Positions 47,741-59,969 of a stretch of DNA of 64,000 bases are shown one piece after another. Below the pieces are notes generated by a model. That model made no database searches. It was not told where the DNA came from and saw only the letters and a list, made by a program, of their open reading frames with translations. Made by a program: the position numbers and the translations under genes. This DNA comes from Hydrangea macrophylla. Taxonomy: Eukaryota; Streptophyta; Magnoliopsida; Cornales; Hydrangeaceae. Position 1 is the first letter of the stretch. Every line of letters begins with the position of its first letter. The stretch is taken from positions 57,006,274 to 57,070,273 of the forward strand of contig CM066998.1 in assembly GCA_033977485.1 (NCBI GenBank), in the 5' to 3' direction.

Positions 47741-48610
47741 TGCCTGAGATTGTTGCAAAAGAAGGCAGTCCTCCTTGTTTTCAATGACTTTTAAGGCATT
47801 GGAAGGGCTTTCTGAATTGCACATGGAAATCTTTTGTCATTTGAAGTTTTAACTAATTAAACTTTACACATGTTCATAAATTTTTTTTTGAATGAAATGT
47901 TTATTTTTCTTTTAAGTGTGCTAAGTTGAACAAAATGGAGTGTTTTCTTTTTCCCAAACTTATGTTTATTTTGTATATAAGGCTAACTTCAAAGACCAGC
48001 ATTCTATTACCTTAAATAAGTTGTGTTCATGCTTTTATTTTCTTTCTTTAATACAAACAACTCTCTAATGAGTAGTAACAGATTCCAAACACCAACAAAT
48101 ACACAATCTAAGTTATTATTTTACAATAATTTTATTGCTTTACATTCTCCATAATTTAGTAAAATACGCTTCTGATCATTAAAAAAAAAAATTACATTCC
48201 ACGGGCATGTTCCACGGGCACGTCGAAGGCACGTGCAGCCCTACTAGTATATATATATTGTATTAAACCATTTCAAAAGGGAAAAAATAAAAAAAAAAAT
48301 TTGTTTGGCAGTAGCACAACCGCCAAAAAAACTATAGAAAAAAGCCACTTTTTCTGGCTCTTCGATTGTTGTCGTAGAAAGTGCCAGAAAAAATCAAAAT
48401 TTTATGGCACTACCACAACCGTCGTAACAACTGTCGGGAAAAATCAGTTTTTCTGGCGGTTAACTTAATGCAGTATTTATCGTCGAGAATAATACTTTTT
48501 TCCAACACTCTTTTTACCACTATAATGAACTGTTGAGAAAAACTATCTTTCTCAACACTTTTTCTAATGTCGAAAAATAATCGCCGAGAAAAGCCCATTT
48601 TCCTGTAGTA

Positions 48611-51191
48611 GATATAGAGGAATATACTTAGAATTCAAGAGAGATTTCAAGATAGTAGAAGTGAATTATGAATTAGAATTTCCTAAACTAATCTCAAGAT
48701 AATAGGATTAGATGATTTTAACACCAATTGCCTCCCTCAACTTCCATGGATGAGTGCTTGAAGAACACTTGAAGAACACTTGAAGAAGAAGATCTTCAAA
48801 TCAACTTTGGTTATATAATTGAGAATCCTCCAAGAGGTAAACACTATAATTCATCTCTAAGTCCTATTTTGTATATATAGATCTATAAGATTTGGATCTA
48901 GCTTAGTCTTATTTTATTTGTTAGAACACTCATATTCTTCATCTCTTGTTCTTCACACACTCACATGGCTAGATCCAAATCTCTTTGATTTTCATTGATA
49001 ATACATAATTAGAGATTGATTTTCACTTTGATTTTTAATTTTGATTTCATTCTTCTAGTTAATTTAGATCCATGCATACATGATTATATCTATGTATCTA
49101 TTTTGAATTCTATAATGGTTTAGAAGTATGATCTATGAGAGGGATAATTCTTATGTTCATACACATCTCTTGATTATCTCCATTACCTAGAATTCATATT
49201 GAATTTCATCTCCAACATGATATTTGTAAGTTCCTTTGATCCATGATCTAAAGTTCTTCATAGAACTTGAGGGCTAAATTGATTGGAAATCATGATAGTC
49301 AAGTAGATCTATGAATTTGATCTCTCTAGTAAGCTTCAATCAACATCTATGATGCCTTCCTCACACTTTAAAATGAACTAGATGAAAATTTAGCAAAATA
49401 GATTGGTTTTGTCCATGAGATTTGGTCCATCAAAACCCATAGTTTGATGGATTTCAAATTTTCTGGGTAAACTTTGATGAATTAGCTTTCATCCGATCCG
49501 TTTTTAGAACTTCTAGGATCCATATGCTATTTTTAGAAATTGTTGAGAAATTGGTTGAATGATTTGAACATAGTCTCTTTGTGCTTAAATTTCAAAAAAT
49601 CTATAATAGTTATTAATATTCTGCTTTTTGGGGATAATTCCTAACTTATATATCTATATGCCGATGTAAAATCGTGAGGATACGATCGAGTTAAGATCGT
49701 TTTCTAAGCGTTTGAAGTTGATACAACTATTCTGAAATTTTCTAAGTTTAAATACAATTATGATTATGTATACAAAATGGTCATAACTTGATCACTCAAC
49801 AAGAATTGATGAATAAAACTTGGTTTAGAAATCATCTAGGATAATTGGATGAGAGAACAAGAGCTTATATCTACTTGATTAACATGATTCATGAACTTCT
49901 ATTATGCATCTATTATGGTTTTGCATTCTTTTGTCAAATGATACCAAACTTCCAGAATAACAGAGTCTGTTTAAAACACTTTTTCAAAAACCTTAAATCA
50001 TAACATGTCCATGGGATTATTTTGGTCATAAACTAAAATGAAATAGCTTTCTTTTGACACCATATAGAGCTTCACATGATTTTTTTAGAATTAATTATGA
50101 TTTTTACAAGAACAGTGAACAGTCCTGATCCACTGTTCCCAAAGCTCTTATTTCTCTCACTACAAAAATGGTAATGAGGTTCTACTTTTTGGAGAAGTTC
50201 CCTAAGACATGTATCTAACTTTATGTAAAAGGAGTTTTAACCCAACTCATATTTAAGACAACTTTTGATAGGATTCATTATAGGTTGCTGAATCTGGAAA
50301 TTTGATTGATGACATTTTCTACTTGCTTTCATGCATGTCATATGTTTTCTTGTGTTTTTGCAATGCTTGGGTATTCTTTGGTGTTTTAATGCAGAGAATT
50401 GATTGTTGTGGATCCGGACTTCGATTCGTGATCTTGCCTCGTCTACATGTGTCTTAGTGCCCATGTATCGTGTACCTTCTCTGTCCTTTCTCTTAGAATT
50501 TTTTTAGGTTTACAACTTTATTTCCAACGACACAATTCCTTTAAGATAATCTCCGTTTATATGATTATTTGTTAGAGACATCTTATCTAGGATTATTGCA
50601 TGATTGCATTACACGTTTCCATTTCTTTTGCTTTTGCGACTCCACTTGAGTCAAACCAATGTAAGTTCTCTTGTTCCCTTTTGTTTATCATGACATGTTT
50701 CCTTTATTTTGCATCGGTCCCAGGCGGGACTAGCCATTATAAGTATACCTCTCTCTTGTATTACATGTGCATCCGACTTCTACTTGATTTAATCTCATGA
50801 CATGATTTTCCTTAGATGTTCCCTTTTGACATGTATATATTATCTAGTATGTTGAGGAAACAACATCAATTATGAATTAAGAACAAGGATATTTGAATCA
50901 AGGCCTACCATTCGGTAGGGCGAGGAGGGGGTGCTCTAGTCTTGTTTGGGCTCCTTCCCCTCTCCTACCAAGACCCCTGAACCTAGTTTCTGGTAATAAA
51001 GGCGAGTAACCTTATTCAATTTTGGGCGAGTCAAACTTGGTTTTCCTAATTCCCGATAAAAATTAGGTGGCGACTCTTTATCTCCAGGACCGCGTGAAGA
51101 AGTTCTAGTTTTCCCTAAAGTGTGATCCTTGGGATCCGTGCTGGACACTATCGAGGAAAGACGCTAGGACCTCGAATCCGGCGTGTCCACA
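48611..51191. other. right part of the long solo LTR
   Basis: Non-coding, AT-rich, continuing the solo LTR after the CACTA element. A duplicated ACTTGAAGAAcAC motif is seen near 48758-48785. No gene is recognised. Confidence 0.7.
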
Positions 51192-51196
51192 ACATC

Positions 51197-51990
51197 TTCG
51201 ATTAATTTTGCAGCAACTCCGAGAGAAGAAGTTGATTGGAAAGTTAAAGAAATGTGAGTTCTGGTTAACCGAGATTGCATTTTTAGGCCGTGTAATATCA
51301 AAGGAAGGTGTATTAGTAGATCCACAAAAAATTAAAGCCATAGTTAATTGGAATCTGCCGACAAATGTGTTAGAAGTAAGAAGTTTCTTGGGATTAGCCA
51401 GTTACTATCGAAGGTTTGTGGAGAATTTATCAAGAATTGCAATACCCATGACCTGACTAATGAGGAAAGACGTACCATTTGTGTAGAGTTCTGAGTGTGA
51501 GGAGAGCTTTATAGAGTTGAAGACTCGATTGATCTAAGTTCTGATCTTGACCATTCCATCAGGAACTGAGGGTTTAACATATACAGTGATGCTTTGCATC
51601 AGGGATTGGGACGTGTCATGATGCAAAATGACAAAGTAATTACCTATGCTTCGTGATAATTGAGACCGCATGAAGTCAATTATTCGACACATGATTTGGA
51701 GTTAGCGACCGTGATATTTGCTTTAAAATTTTGGTGGAATTACCTGTATAGGAAAAAGTACAAAATTTACACTAACCACAAGAGTTTGAAGTACCTTTTC
51801 ACTCAGAGGGATCTTAACATGAGACAGAGGCGTTTATTAGAATTGATGAAAGACTATGACGCGACTATTCACTATTATCCGGGGAAGCCTAATGTGGTGG
51901 TCGATGCATTAAGTCAAAAATTGGCAAGTAACATAATCTATGCCTTGATTACTCCGGAGAAGTTAATTCGAGAAATGGAGTAGCTAAAAC
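51197..51990 (+). pseudogene. Tekay reverse transcriptase 3' part and RNase H
   Basis: Resumes with [40 protein letters not shown], then RNase H ([54 protein letters not shown]). Broken by stops between about 51450 and 51660. Confidence 0.88.
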
Positions 51991-51995
51991 TGCAA

Positions 51996-53230
51996 GTGAT
52001 CCCGGAGACTAAAGGTGTCTTGATGTCGGCTATCATTGCACAACCATCCTTAGTTGATGATATTCAAAATAAGCAACTTCAAGACCCCAAGTTAAAGAAT
52101 ATTTGTGATGGTATACCCGAGGGTAAGCTACCAAAGTTCACCTTTGAGAATGGTATATTGAAGTTCAAAAATTGGATTTGTGTACCCAAGGTAGATCGAA
52201 TCAAAGAAATAGTTTTAGAAGACGCTCATAATACTAAGTATTCAATTCATTCGAGAAGTACGAAAATGTACCACGACTTATACGAAATCTATTAGTGGTC
52301 TAGAATAAAACGAGAGGTAGTGCAACATATGGCTAAATGTGTGGTATGTCAGCAAGTCAAAGTAGAACATTAGAGATATGTAGGATAGTTAATGTTGGAA
52401 TCGAAACAGGAGAATATCACAATGGATTTTGTATCAGGTTTGCCGAGATCTAGAAAGTCGAATGACACTATTTGGGTAATCGTTGATCGATTGACAAAGT
52501 CAGCGCACTTCTTGCCAATCAAAACCAATGACCCGTTGAAACTAGTAGGGTTATATGTTCAAGAAATAGTGAGGTTGCACGAGGCTCTAGTATCAATTGT
52601 TTTTTACAAAGATAGTAAGTTTACACCGCGATTTTGGCAAGGATTGTAGTGAGCTATGGGTACTAAACTAAGTTTTAGTACGGTATTCCATCCTCAGACC
52701 GATGGTCAGTCAGAGTGTGTAACTCAGATATTGGAGTATATGTTACGACTATGTATTGGATTTTAAGGGTGATTAGCTGGAACATTGGCCTCTAGCAAAA
52801 ATTTACCTTCAATAACAATTTTCAATCTAGTATTGGAATGGCACCATTTGAGGCTTTATACGGGCAGAAATGTCGTTCACTAGTTTGCTAAACTGAAGTG
52901 TGAGAAAGAAAACTAATAGGGCCTCAGATAGTTCAATAAACTATAGAAAAGATCAAGGTGATACAACAATGGTTGAATGGCTCAAAGTCAATACAAGAAC
53001 TACGCGGATTTGAAGAGAAGATTAGTGGAATTTGAAGTGGGGGATTATGTATTTTTGAAGCTATAGCCTTCAAAAGGAGTAGCATGATTTGGGAAGCGCC
53101 GAAAATTGATTCCAAGATATGTCAGACCATTCAGAGTTATTGGGAGAGTTAGACCGGTGGCAAATCGATTAGATTTGCCACAAGAAATATCTAATGTGCA
53201 CAATGTGTTTTATGTATCAATGTTATAGAA
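51996..53230 (+). pseudogene. Tekay integrase
   Basis: Zinc-finger region (YSIHSRSTKMYHDL ... MAKCVVCQQVK), core ([57 protein letters not shown]) and C-terminal part (VGDYVFLKL-like block near 53040). In-frame stops and frame changes are frequent. Confidence 0.87.
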
Positions 53231-53289
53231 ATATGCATCAGATTTGAGTCAAGTGATCGAACCGAAACCGTTGAAGATCAGATAAGACA

Positions 53290-53460
53290 CAATATACATC
53301 GAGTATCTAGTCAAGATTCTTGACCGAAAAGAGTAAGTATTGAGGACGAAAACTATCCTGTTATTTATGGTATTGTGCTGAAATCATTCGATTGAGGAAG
53401 CCACATGAGAAATAGAGAAAGAGATGCGAGAGCAATACCCATACCTATTCGAGACTTGAG
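53290..53460 (+). pseudogene. Tekay chromodomain
   Basis: YLVKILDRKE, VLRTKTILL and NHSIEEAT*EIEKEMREQYP follow the integrase C-terminus. This matches the chromodomain of Tekay elements, which is thought to steer integration to heterochromatin. The conserved Trp of EATWE is now a stop. Confidence 0.82.
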
Positions 53461-53505
53461 GTACAGTGAGTTTGAGGACAAACTCCTTCTTAAGATGAGG
53501 AAAGA

Positions 53506-55643
53506 TGTAACACCCGCTCCTGCAGACAGAATTTAATTGTATTTAGTATACATCTTTAGCATTAAATTAATGATGTGATCATAATTGTTAACTGGGTATT
53601 AACTCACTAAGGTGATAGGGGTGTCCAGTTTGGAACCCAGTGACAGGCCAAGTGGAAGTCCCATTTTGGGACAATTATGAGAGGTCCCTGTGTAACGGGA
53701 CAGATATGGAAAATAATTCTTATGTGCTGAAATGTTTATTAAGGCATATGTGAATATTTTATTATGTTGTTTTAATGAAATATTAATTGTTAGAGGTCAC
53801 TCCTGTGGTCCGTTAGGGATACTTTGGTGAGAGCGAAATGGACACATTGCATAATTAGTAGGTTAATTAGCAACTTCATAAAATTATGTGGGACCATACA
53901 TGACATAGATAAACACCCATTTAAGTTTGGGATAGTTTTAATAAGTTACATTAAATAGTAGGGGTATAAATGTAAAACTGAAGAAACCTGGGGAGGCAAA
54001 TATAGGAACTATAACACGTGGCTTGCATGCCACGCGACACGTGGCGGATGACTCATCAAGAGTCATCGTCCTCATTTGCTTTGGTTAGATCAATTATAGA
54101 GAAAGTTTGTACAAAAATTCTTGACAATGAAATTGACGACGACGTTCTCGACGTCGATTGATGCGCGGTTTGACGATCAATTTCAAAACATACTACATAT
54201 TTGAACTCCTGGGGATGAGTCTAAGGCAGTGGTATAAATATTATTGCATTTTGAAATAGTTTTTCTACACCCCAATTTGGGAGCTTAGCTCATAACTTGT
54301 AATTTGTATATAGGAATTGCACCCGAAATTTGGTAAGGACTTAATTCTGCAATTAGGAGCAAAATCTTCAAGGTGAGTGACAATGATTGTAGAATTTGGA
54401 TAATTGAGTGTTTGAGATGATCTTTGTGATGGTTAGCATGTCTATTTATTTAATTTACCATGTTTAGTTATTATTGGGCAATCCCACATGGTTAATAAGA
54501 CCTATGTGCTTGGCACTAGCATGGTGTGATAAATTATTTGAGCATGTTGAGTTGTAGATTTTGGTCAAAGGGGAAGTTGTACTAACAATCGAAGTTATGA
54601 GACCAGGTCCTAAATTGACCATGAGACTACGCGCCTGAAAGAAAGAGGCGTGGGTAGCTCGGTTAGTTGTGCGAACTAATGGAGTAGTCGCAGACTAGCA
54701 TGTCGTTACTCGCGTTCTCGGAGACCATAGTAATGTGTAGAAAGATGTGATTGAGCATGTATATTATTCATGTTTATAATTGTTGGCATTCACCAGCATA
54801 TAGCTGATATAGTGTAGTGGTTATTGAATAACCATTGTAAGTGATAAAGGCAAGTCGGCGAAAGAATGAAGAAATGGAATCAGCAAGGAACGCGGGAATT
54901 TGGGGATGGCTATGGTTAATGTAGTTAACTTGATGTACTTTGGTTTAGACTTGTAATATAGTAGCTTTGGGTGTAGATTTTGGGAACCTAAGATATTAGC
55001 TAACTTATGTGTCATGCATAGAATATATGTACGAGTGTAACTTGGTGTTAATCTTGCTACACTAGTTAGTTAGTAATACTTATAGTTTTGGAATCAAGTA
55101 ATGATTGTTGGTTATCAAGTTCATCTTTTGCAAAATTAGTAGGAGTGTAATTATTTTGGTTACGTTGAGTTTGATTGCATTTTGGCAGATGTTGAGAAAG
55201 TTTGGGTTTGGTGTTATTTTATTGATCAGGAGTTTGTTGTAGAGTTGGGTTCTGCTACTGCAACCAATCGACTGGATGTCTGGTTCAATCGACTGGATCG
55301 TGTAGCAGAATACCAAATTCTAGAGTTGGGGTGTTCAGTCGATCGGGTTCAGGGTTTAGTTGACCAGGCCTCTAAAAGTTTAGTCGACCAGATCAATCAA
55401 TCGACTGGACTGAAGGGATTCCCAGAATGTGCTCTCTATAATTTGCATTTCGAGTAAACTGGGTCCCCGATCAGTCGACTGGACTACCCTATTTCAAAAT
55501 GATTTGCTTTAAAAGTGTTTTAAAGGGGAGCGACTTTCTATAACTCTGATTTTAAGCTTAATAATGGATCTTTTAGGGTATAATGGGAGCCTTGGTGGTA
55601 TGCCACGTGTCCTAGATCATATGTGCAGTTCCGGGGCATGACA
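53506..55643 (+). repeat. 3' LTR of the Tekay element
   Basis: A 2138-bp LTR, TGTAACACCCGCTCC ... TTCCGGGGCATGACA, preceded by a purine-rich tract (AAGATGAGGAAAGA). A GTCGAC-type island lies at about 55263-55490. Confidence 0.9.
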
Positions 55644-56480
55644 AAGGGGTTTGTGGAAGCCATGTTGGAGGCTGGGCCCTCTCCCGCAGAGCACTACTAC
55701 AAGGCTACTACTGGCCTACAATGGCCCGGGATTCCGGGGATTATGTCAAGTGGTATGGCATGTGCCAGAGACATGCAAACATGATCAACCGACCGGCAGA
55801 GCTCCAAACTCCGATCCTTAGCCCCTGGCCGTTTGCTCAGTGGGGCATCAACGTAGTCAGACCGCTCCCTATGGCAAAGGGTCAGGTCAAGTTTACGATC
55901 ATCGTGTAGACTACTTTACCAAGTGGGCCGAAGTCGAGCCGTTGGCAACCATAACTGAGAAGCAAAAGGTTTCGTGGAGAAAAATATACTTAGTAGGTTT
56001 GGGGTTTCCTGGGTTCTAGCCAGCGACAATGGAAGACAGTTCGACACATCGGTATTTATGTAGTTCTGCTCGGGCTACAAAATATCAAATCACTACTCTT
56101 CTCCTAGAGCATCCTCAAGCCAATGGACAAGCCGAGGTAACAAATCGAACAATTCTACAATCAATTAAAACCAACTTGAACAGGCCAAGGGACTCTAAAC
56201 TGATGAATAACCAACTCTTTTGTGGGCCTACCATACCACTCCCTGAGTGACAACAGGAGAAACACTATTCTAGCTCACCTATGACTTCAAGACAGTGCTA
56301 CCCACAGAGGAATACAAACTTTCCAGGTGTCAAATTTCAGCAAGCAAGGCAACGAAGAATCCCTTAGAGGGGAACTCGGCCTGATAGAAGAAAAAAGGGA
56401 CTTGGCATATATAAAGGTAGTAGTACATGAGCAAAGGGTCTCGCGATACTTCAATAGCAATGTAAAACACCAAATATCTT
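55644..56480 (+). pseudogene. Tat copy 2 integrase, resumed after the nested block
   Basis: Starts within the zinc-finger region and continues WPTMARDSGDYVKWYGMCQR (copy 1 has CDKCQR, so a Cys is lost), NRPAELQTPILSPWPFAQWG, then in other frames EHPQANGQAEVTNRTILQSI and later C-terminal remnants. Confidence 0.8.
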
Positions 56481-57130
56481 AGGATCACACCTGAGGCACT
56501 AACTCCACTTAGGCCCATAACCTACAATGGGGGTAAACCCCCTACGTGGCCAGCAATAGAAGAGTCAAAAGACCCTGGAACTACCAACGTTCTAGGTTGG
56601 TTACCTACAATCATTACCTTTAAACACACCCGTCTTAGCAAGCGCTCTAGGGGCAGGGAGTAATGAACTGAACAGGAAATCACACTGGGCACTTACAGGT
56701 CTTGGAATTAACTAAGTACAAACTCTTAAATATTCCTAAGTACCTACAATGCCCAGAGTTAACTGACCGAGTCAAAGGGTTTAAACTCCTGCACCACCCC
56801 GAACGGGACAGGCCTAAATCCTTATAGCCATCAATGGCTTGGGAAATTTTAAAGGCATTACAGATCTCTGAAAGACCAAGTGTTCTGTACCAATCACAGT
56901 TTCAAACCTCTCGCTAAGGCAGGGTTCTGATAAGACTAACAACTGGTCGGGCACGGGCAGTTTCAAATAAATGCAGACAATAAAAGTTCAAATACAGACA
57001 ACAAATGGCATATAAAGTGACCTCATAGGGCCTTTATCATTCAAAGTTCGAAAGTACATGGACTAGGGGGGGAATTATAGTAGCCTCCCCATAAAAAAAA
57101 CACAAGAAAAATATATGTACAGGTCGGGAC
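56481..57130. other. Tat copy 2 spacer between integrase and the antisense ORF
   Basis: Non-coding and diverged from the equivalent spacer in copy 1. TAGTAGCCTCCCCATAAAAA near 57078 mirrors the TTTATTGGGGGAGGCTACTA segment at 13826 of copy 1. No tandem array is kept. Confidence 0.6.
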
Positions 57131-59122
57131 CTAAGGGTCATCCACAACGACAACTTCCTCCTCGGTCTCCCCGACCTCTCCGCCTGGAGCGGCATCCTCA
57201 GTCGACGCATCTTCAACAGTGGCTCCTGCAGCAGCATTGGGCTCTATGTTCTAGTAGTCGCAGTCTGCTCCCAAGTAAGCAGCAAGGTTCTACTCGGGAT
57301 AGTCCATATCCACTCAATGCACCTTTACGCCCCCTCTTACGCCACTGTTGCCTCAGCCAGATCCTTCTTCTTGGCCTCTACAAGGGCCAAGCTCTCTCAG
57401 GCAGCACCCAGCTCTGCCAGCAGCCTCTAGCTCTGCCTGAGCTACTCCGAGACTTAGAGCCAGCCCTTTTACTTTATCCTTCTCCACAGCTAAGGCAGTT
57501 TCTATAGCCTCTAGTGTTGCCCTCTCATTTGAAAGAGTGGTCTTAGCAGCGGCTGCCCTCTCAGCCAAGGCGAGCAAAAAGGATTCAGCCCTGGCAGCCA
57601 TGCAGCCGACCTACAAAAATAAAGGAAAAAATTGGTTGATTATACAAAGTAAATGAATAAGAAAAAAATAGAGAAAGGCGATGGGGCAAGTTGCTTACAA
57701 AGTGAGAAAGGTTGTAGAACCATCCCAAGAATGCCTATGGAGACATCTCCGTGCACATCTTGATCTGACTCGGTAGAAGAGCTTGCCGAATTTTCTCTCG
57801 AATCTCTGAAGACTCTGTTAGCGACATCCCGGACTATACATCCCTCTAGGGGTAGTGTCATGCACCACCTCCACCTGCAGAGCTGACATCCCGGCCGATT
57901 CCTGGTGAACCTTCAGCCCATGTCTTAGCTGCCTTAGTGGCTTATTGCCTACAGCTGGCTCAATAGCAGGCCTCTTCCTCTTCTCGGCTACCCTGTCATC
58001 AATGCTTCAGGATCTCTCCTTGGGCTCATTTCTGCAAAAAAGGAAAAGTATGTGATATGTGATCAGGAAAGCAATAAACAATAACTAAAGGGGCATTAAA
58101 GATAACTCGAAAAGGAAGAGCCTACCAAGAATGATTGGAGGGTAGACAGGTTCTTCAAAGGGCTGACTGGGCTCGTATATGACCTTCGAAACTCCCGCCC
58201 GTGTTCAAATGTTAGCAATATTGGTTGGTTCCTCAGCCAAGGCCCTGATCCTGTCTTGGCACTCCTTGGGAATACTGATGGGTCTGATGCCCCCGCTGCA
58301 AAAAAGAACACTTCAGTTAGTCCAACAGAAAGAACAAAACAAAATGAAAAGCATATGCAAGATGGGAGCTTACTCCTCAGCTTCCCCGCCTAGGAGGTCC
58401 TTAATTGAATTCCTGGGGCATCCTCACATAGCTGGAGGGTGTAGATATAGAAGAACTTCTTCTTCCACCCCTTGTTATTGCTTGGGCACTTGTCAATGAT
58501 TTTTTCCCTTGTCGAGCCCCTAGAGAGAAGAAATTAACCTACCCATGCAGCAGAAATGGCCGGTGAGTCCACAGGAACTCCTGAATGGTGAGCTTATACT
58601 CAAGGATTTAGGGCCATAAGTATATGGCCCCCATAGAGAATCTCGAACCATTTGAAGCAAGCTGCCCGGGGTGATCCCGAGGTATATCAGCACATTCCAA
58701 GCGAGAGGGTGGAAGGGGAGACAAAGGCTCACCATAAAGGCATCCTCATAAAGGGTAACAAAACTCGACAGGCAATTATGAACCCCACCATCAGGTATGG
58801 CCAAGGAACAGTGGTCTGGGATGTCATACCTATCCCTGATCCATCTTAGGTCATTGATAAGCAGACTGCTAGCAGTCCACTCGCAAGAAAAAGCTACATC
58901 GGGACTACTTGGCATAGATGCCTCATCGTCCGACCCCCGAGACACAGAGGCTACCTGGAACGCCTAGCTCACCTCATCATTAGAAACACGAATAGGAATC
59001 CTCCCTTCGCTATGGTCATCAAACAGAGTTAGTGAAGGAGGGTCCAAGCTCGTGTTCAGGGTACCCGACCTGGATTGTTCATCCTTCGATTGGGATGATG
59101 AGTTAAAGTTAGAATGGCACAT
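57131..59122 (-). pseudogene. Tat copy 2 antisense ORF: 'putative gypsy type transposon' domain plus coiled coil
   Basis: Starts MCHSNFNSSSQSKDE and contains the conserved block VTLYEDAFMVSLCLPFHPLA ... YLGITPGSLLQ (58520-58945). The coiled coil is at 57353-57601 (LALAERAAAAKTTLSNERAT, LEAIETALAVEKDKVKGLAL). It ends in an acidic tail EEEVVVVDDP at 57131. Order, start and polarity equal those of copy 1 (11656-13789). It is broken by stops and frameshifts. The function is unknown. Confidence 0.78.
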
Positions 59123-59566
59123 CGCTAAGGCTCCTATGGTGAGATATGGCAGTAGTCAACAGCCTAGATAGGGGTCTGGAACCCTAAGTCTAAGATACAG
59201 GGATGGATGATTCAAGAGCCTATATGGAAGGGCATATAAGGTCTTCACAGTCAAATAGTACTCGGACAAAGTGGTTCCGTGACACCCCGACCGGTTCAAC
59301 TGCTCTACCAAGGCAAGGGAACCACCTGACCTAGGGAAGAAGCAGAATCTCAGAAGTCCTAACAGGTTCCTATTCTCCAACCTCATTCAGGACTGTAACG
59401 AATGAAGGAGAATGAAAAATACAGTGAATTACAAGGCTGGAGAGGCAAAAACTTACAAGAATAGAGCGCAGTAAAGAGCTCGGGAAGCTTGACCGACTGC
59501 TTTTTCTCTACAGTTGCTCTAGTCTCTTTCTATAGACAGCAAGTGCAGCAAAAATGCACAAGTGTC

Positions 59567-59575
59567 CCTTATATA
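59567..59575 (-). promoter_or_regulatory. TATA box of the Tat antisense ORF (copy 2)
   Basis: On the minus strand TATATAAGG, 445 bp before the ATG at 59122. Sequence and spacing match copy 1 (11211-11219). Confidence 0.65.
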
Positions 59576-59969
59576 GGCGACACGGACGATCCAGATCATC
59601 TCAGATCCAACAGTCCTGCACAACTCCAGCCTAAATGCTCGCCAGTTGGTGCCTCAAGCAGTCCAAGCGGTGCCACAAAAGGGGTGCACATTAAATGCAT
59701 GACATGACGGTTCAATTACGATGCAACTGTCCGTTCACGTTCACACCAACCTCGTTGGGTTCTGACCAGACCAATCATACCTTGACACGTGGTGGGTTCA
59801 GACCTCAAGCTCCCGAGGTAACAGATCGGTCCAGACCCCAAGTGACCATGGTGACCGGTCCAAACCTGATCAATTTCCTGAGCTGCTTTCTAGACGGTTT
59901 ACTGAGCTGTACAAATTTTCAACCCCCATTTGATGAAGCATTATATTAGCTTTGAAAATGGGGGGCAAC

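Larger units (their letters stand above)
43723..48247 (+). mobile_element. non-autonomous Helitron carrying gene fragments
   Basis: The 5' end is TCTACTATCTTATAAG, preceded by A. The 3' end is CTACTAG, followed by T, so the insertion lies between A and T without duplication. Six bases before the 3' CTAG, a hairpin GGGCACGT-loop-ACGTGC(AG)CCC is present (about 48217-48241). These are the classic Helitron marks. The 4.5-kb interior holds intron-containing pieces of plant genes on the plus strand and no Rep/helicase. Confidence 0.8.
40439..48610. mobile_element. CACTA (En/Spm) transposon, non-autonomous
   Basis: Begins CACTACAGGAAAA and ends TTTTCCTGTAGTA, the CACTA terminal repeat with the last base changed. 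Subterminal regions at both ends (about 40460-40900 and 48290-48600) are full of short GTCG/CGAC and GGCGGTT-like motifs in both orientations, as expected for transposase binding. The 3-bp duplication is not clean (CGA on the left, AGA or GAT on the right). No transposase (TNP2-like) coding is seen. Of its 8.2 kb, 4.5 kb is an inserted Helitron. Confidence 0.88.
39555..51191 (+). mobile_element. long solo LTR (about 3.5 kb without its own insertion)
   Basis: TGTAGACACCCAATTTTGAC ... GGCGTGTCCACA, flanked by perfect ACATC duplications (39550-39554 and 51192-51196). Removing it restores the Tekay RT reading register. With the CACTA element (40439-48610) excluded it is about 3.46 kb and shows no gag-pol. 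A TATA-like CTATATATAG lies near 40338. An AGGTGGCGACTC segment near the end is familiar from the 3' part of giant plant gypsy LTRs. The orientation is inferred from the TATA box. I cannot name the family. Confidence 0.8.
34992..55643 (+). mobile_element. Ty3/gypsy chromovirus, Tekay (Del) lineage, split by a nested solo LTR
   Basis: Long LTRs (34992-37134, truncated at its start, and 53506-55643), a tRNA-iMet primer site, gag with zinc knuckle, protease, RT, RNase H, integrase and a C-terminal chromodomain, all on the plus strand. The chromodomain, the WVIVDRLTKSAHFLPI block and 2-kb LTRs ending GGCATGACA identify Tekay. The solo LTR block 39555-51191 splits RT. It carries many stops and altered active sites. 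Confidence 0.9.

Noticed and set aside
40436..48613. Exact 3-bp target duplication for the CACTA element
   Set aside because: The flanks are CGA and AGA or GAT depending on how the altered last base is treated; no clean match.
34989..55648. AAGGA / AAGGG as a target duplication for the Tekay element
   Set aside because: The 5' LTR is truncated by 66 bp, so its present left flank cannot be the original insertion site. The match is chance or microhomology at the deletion.
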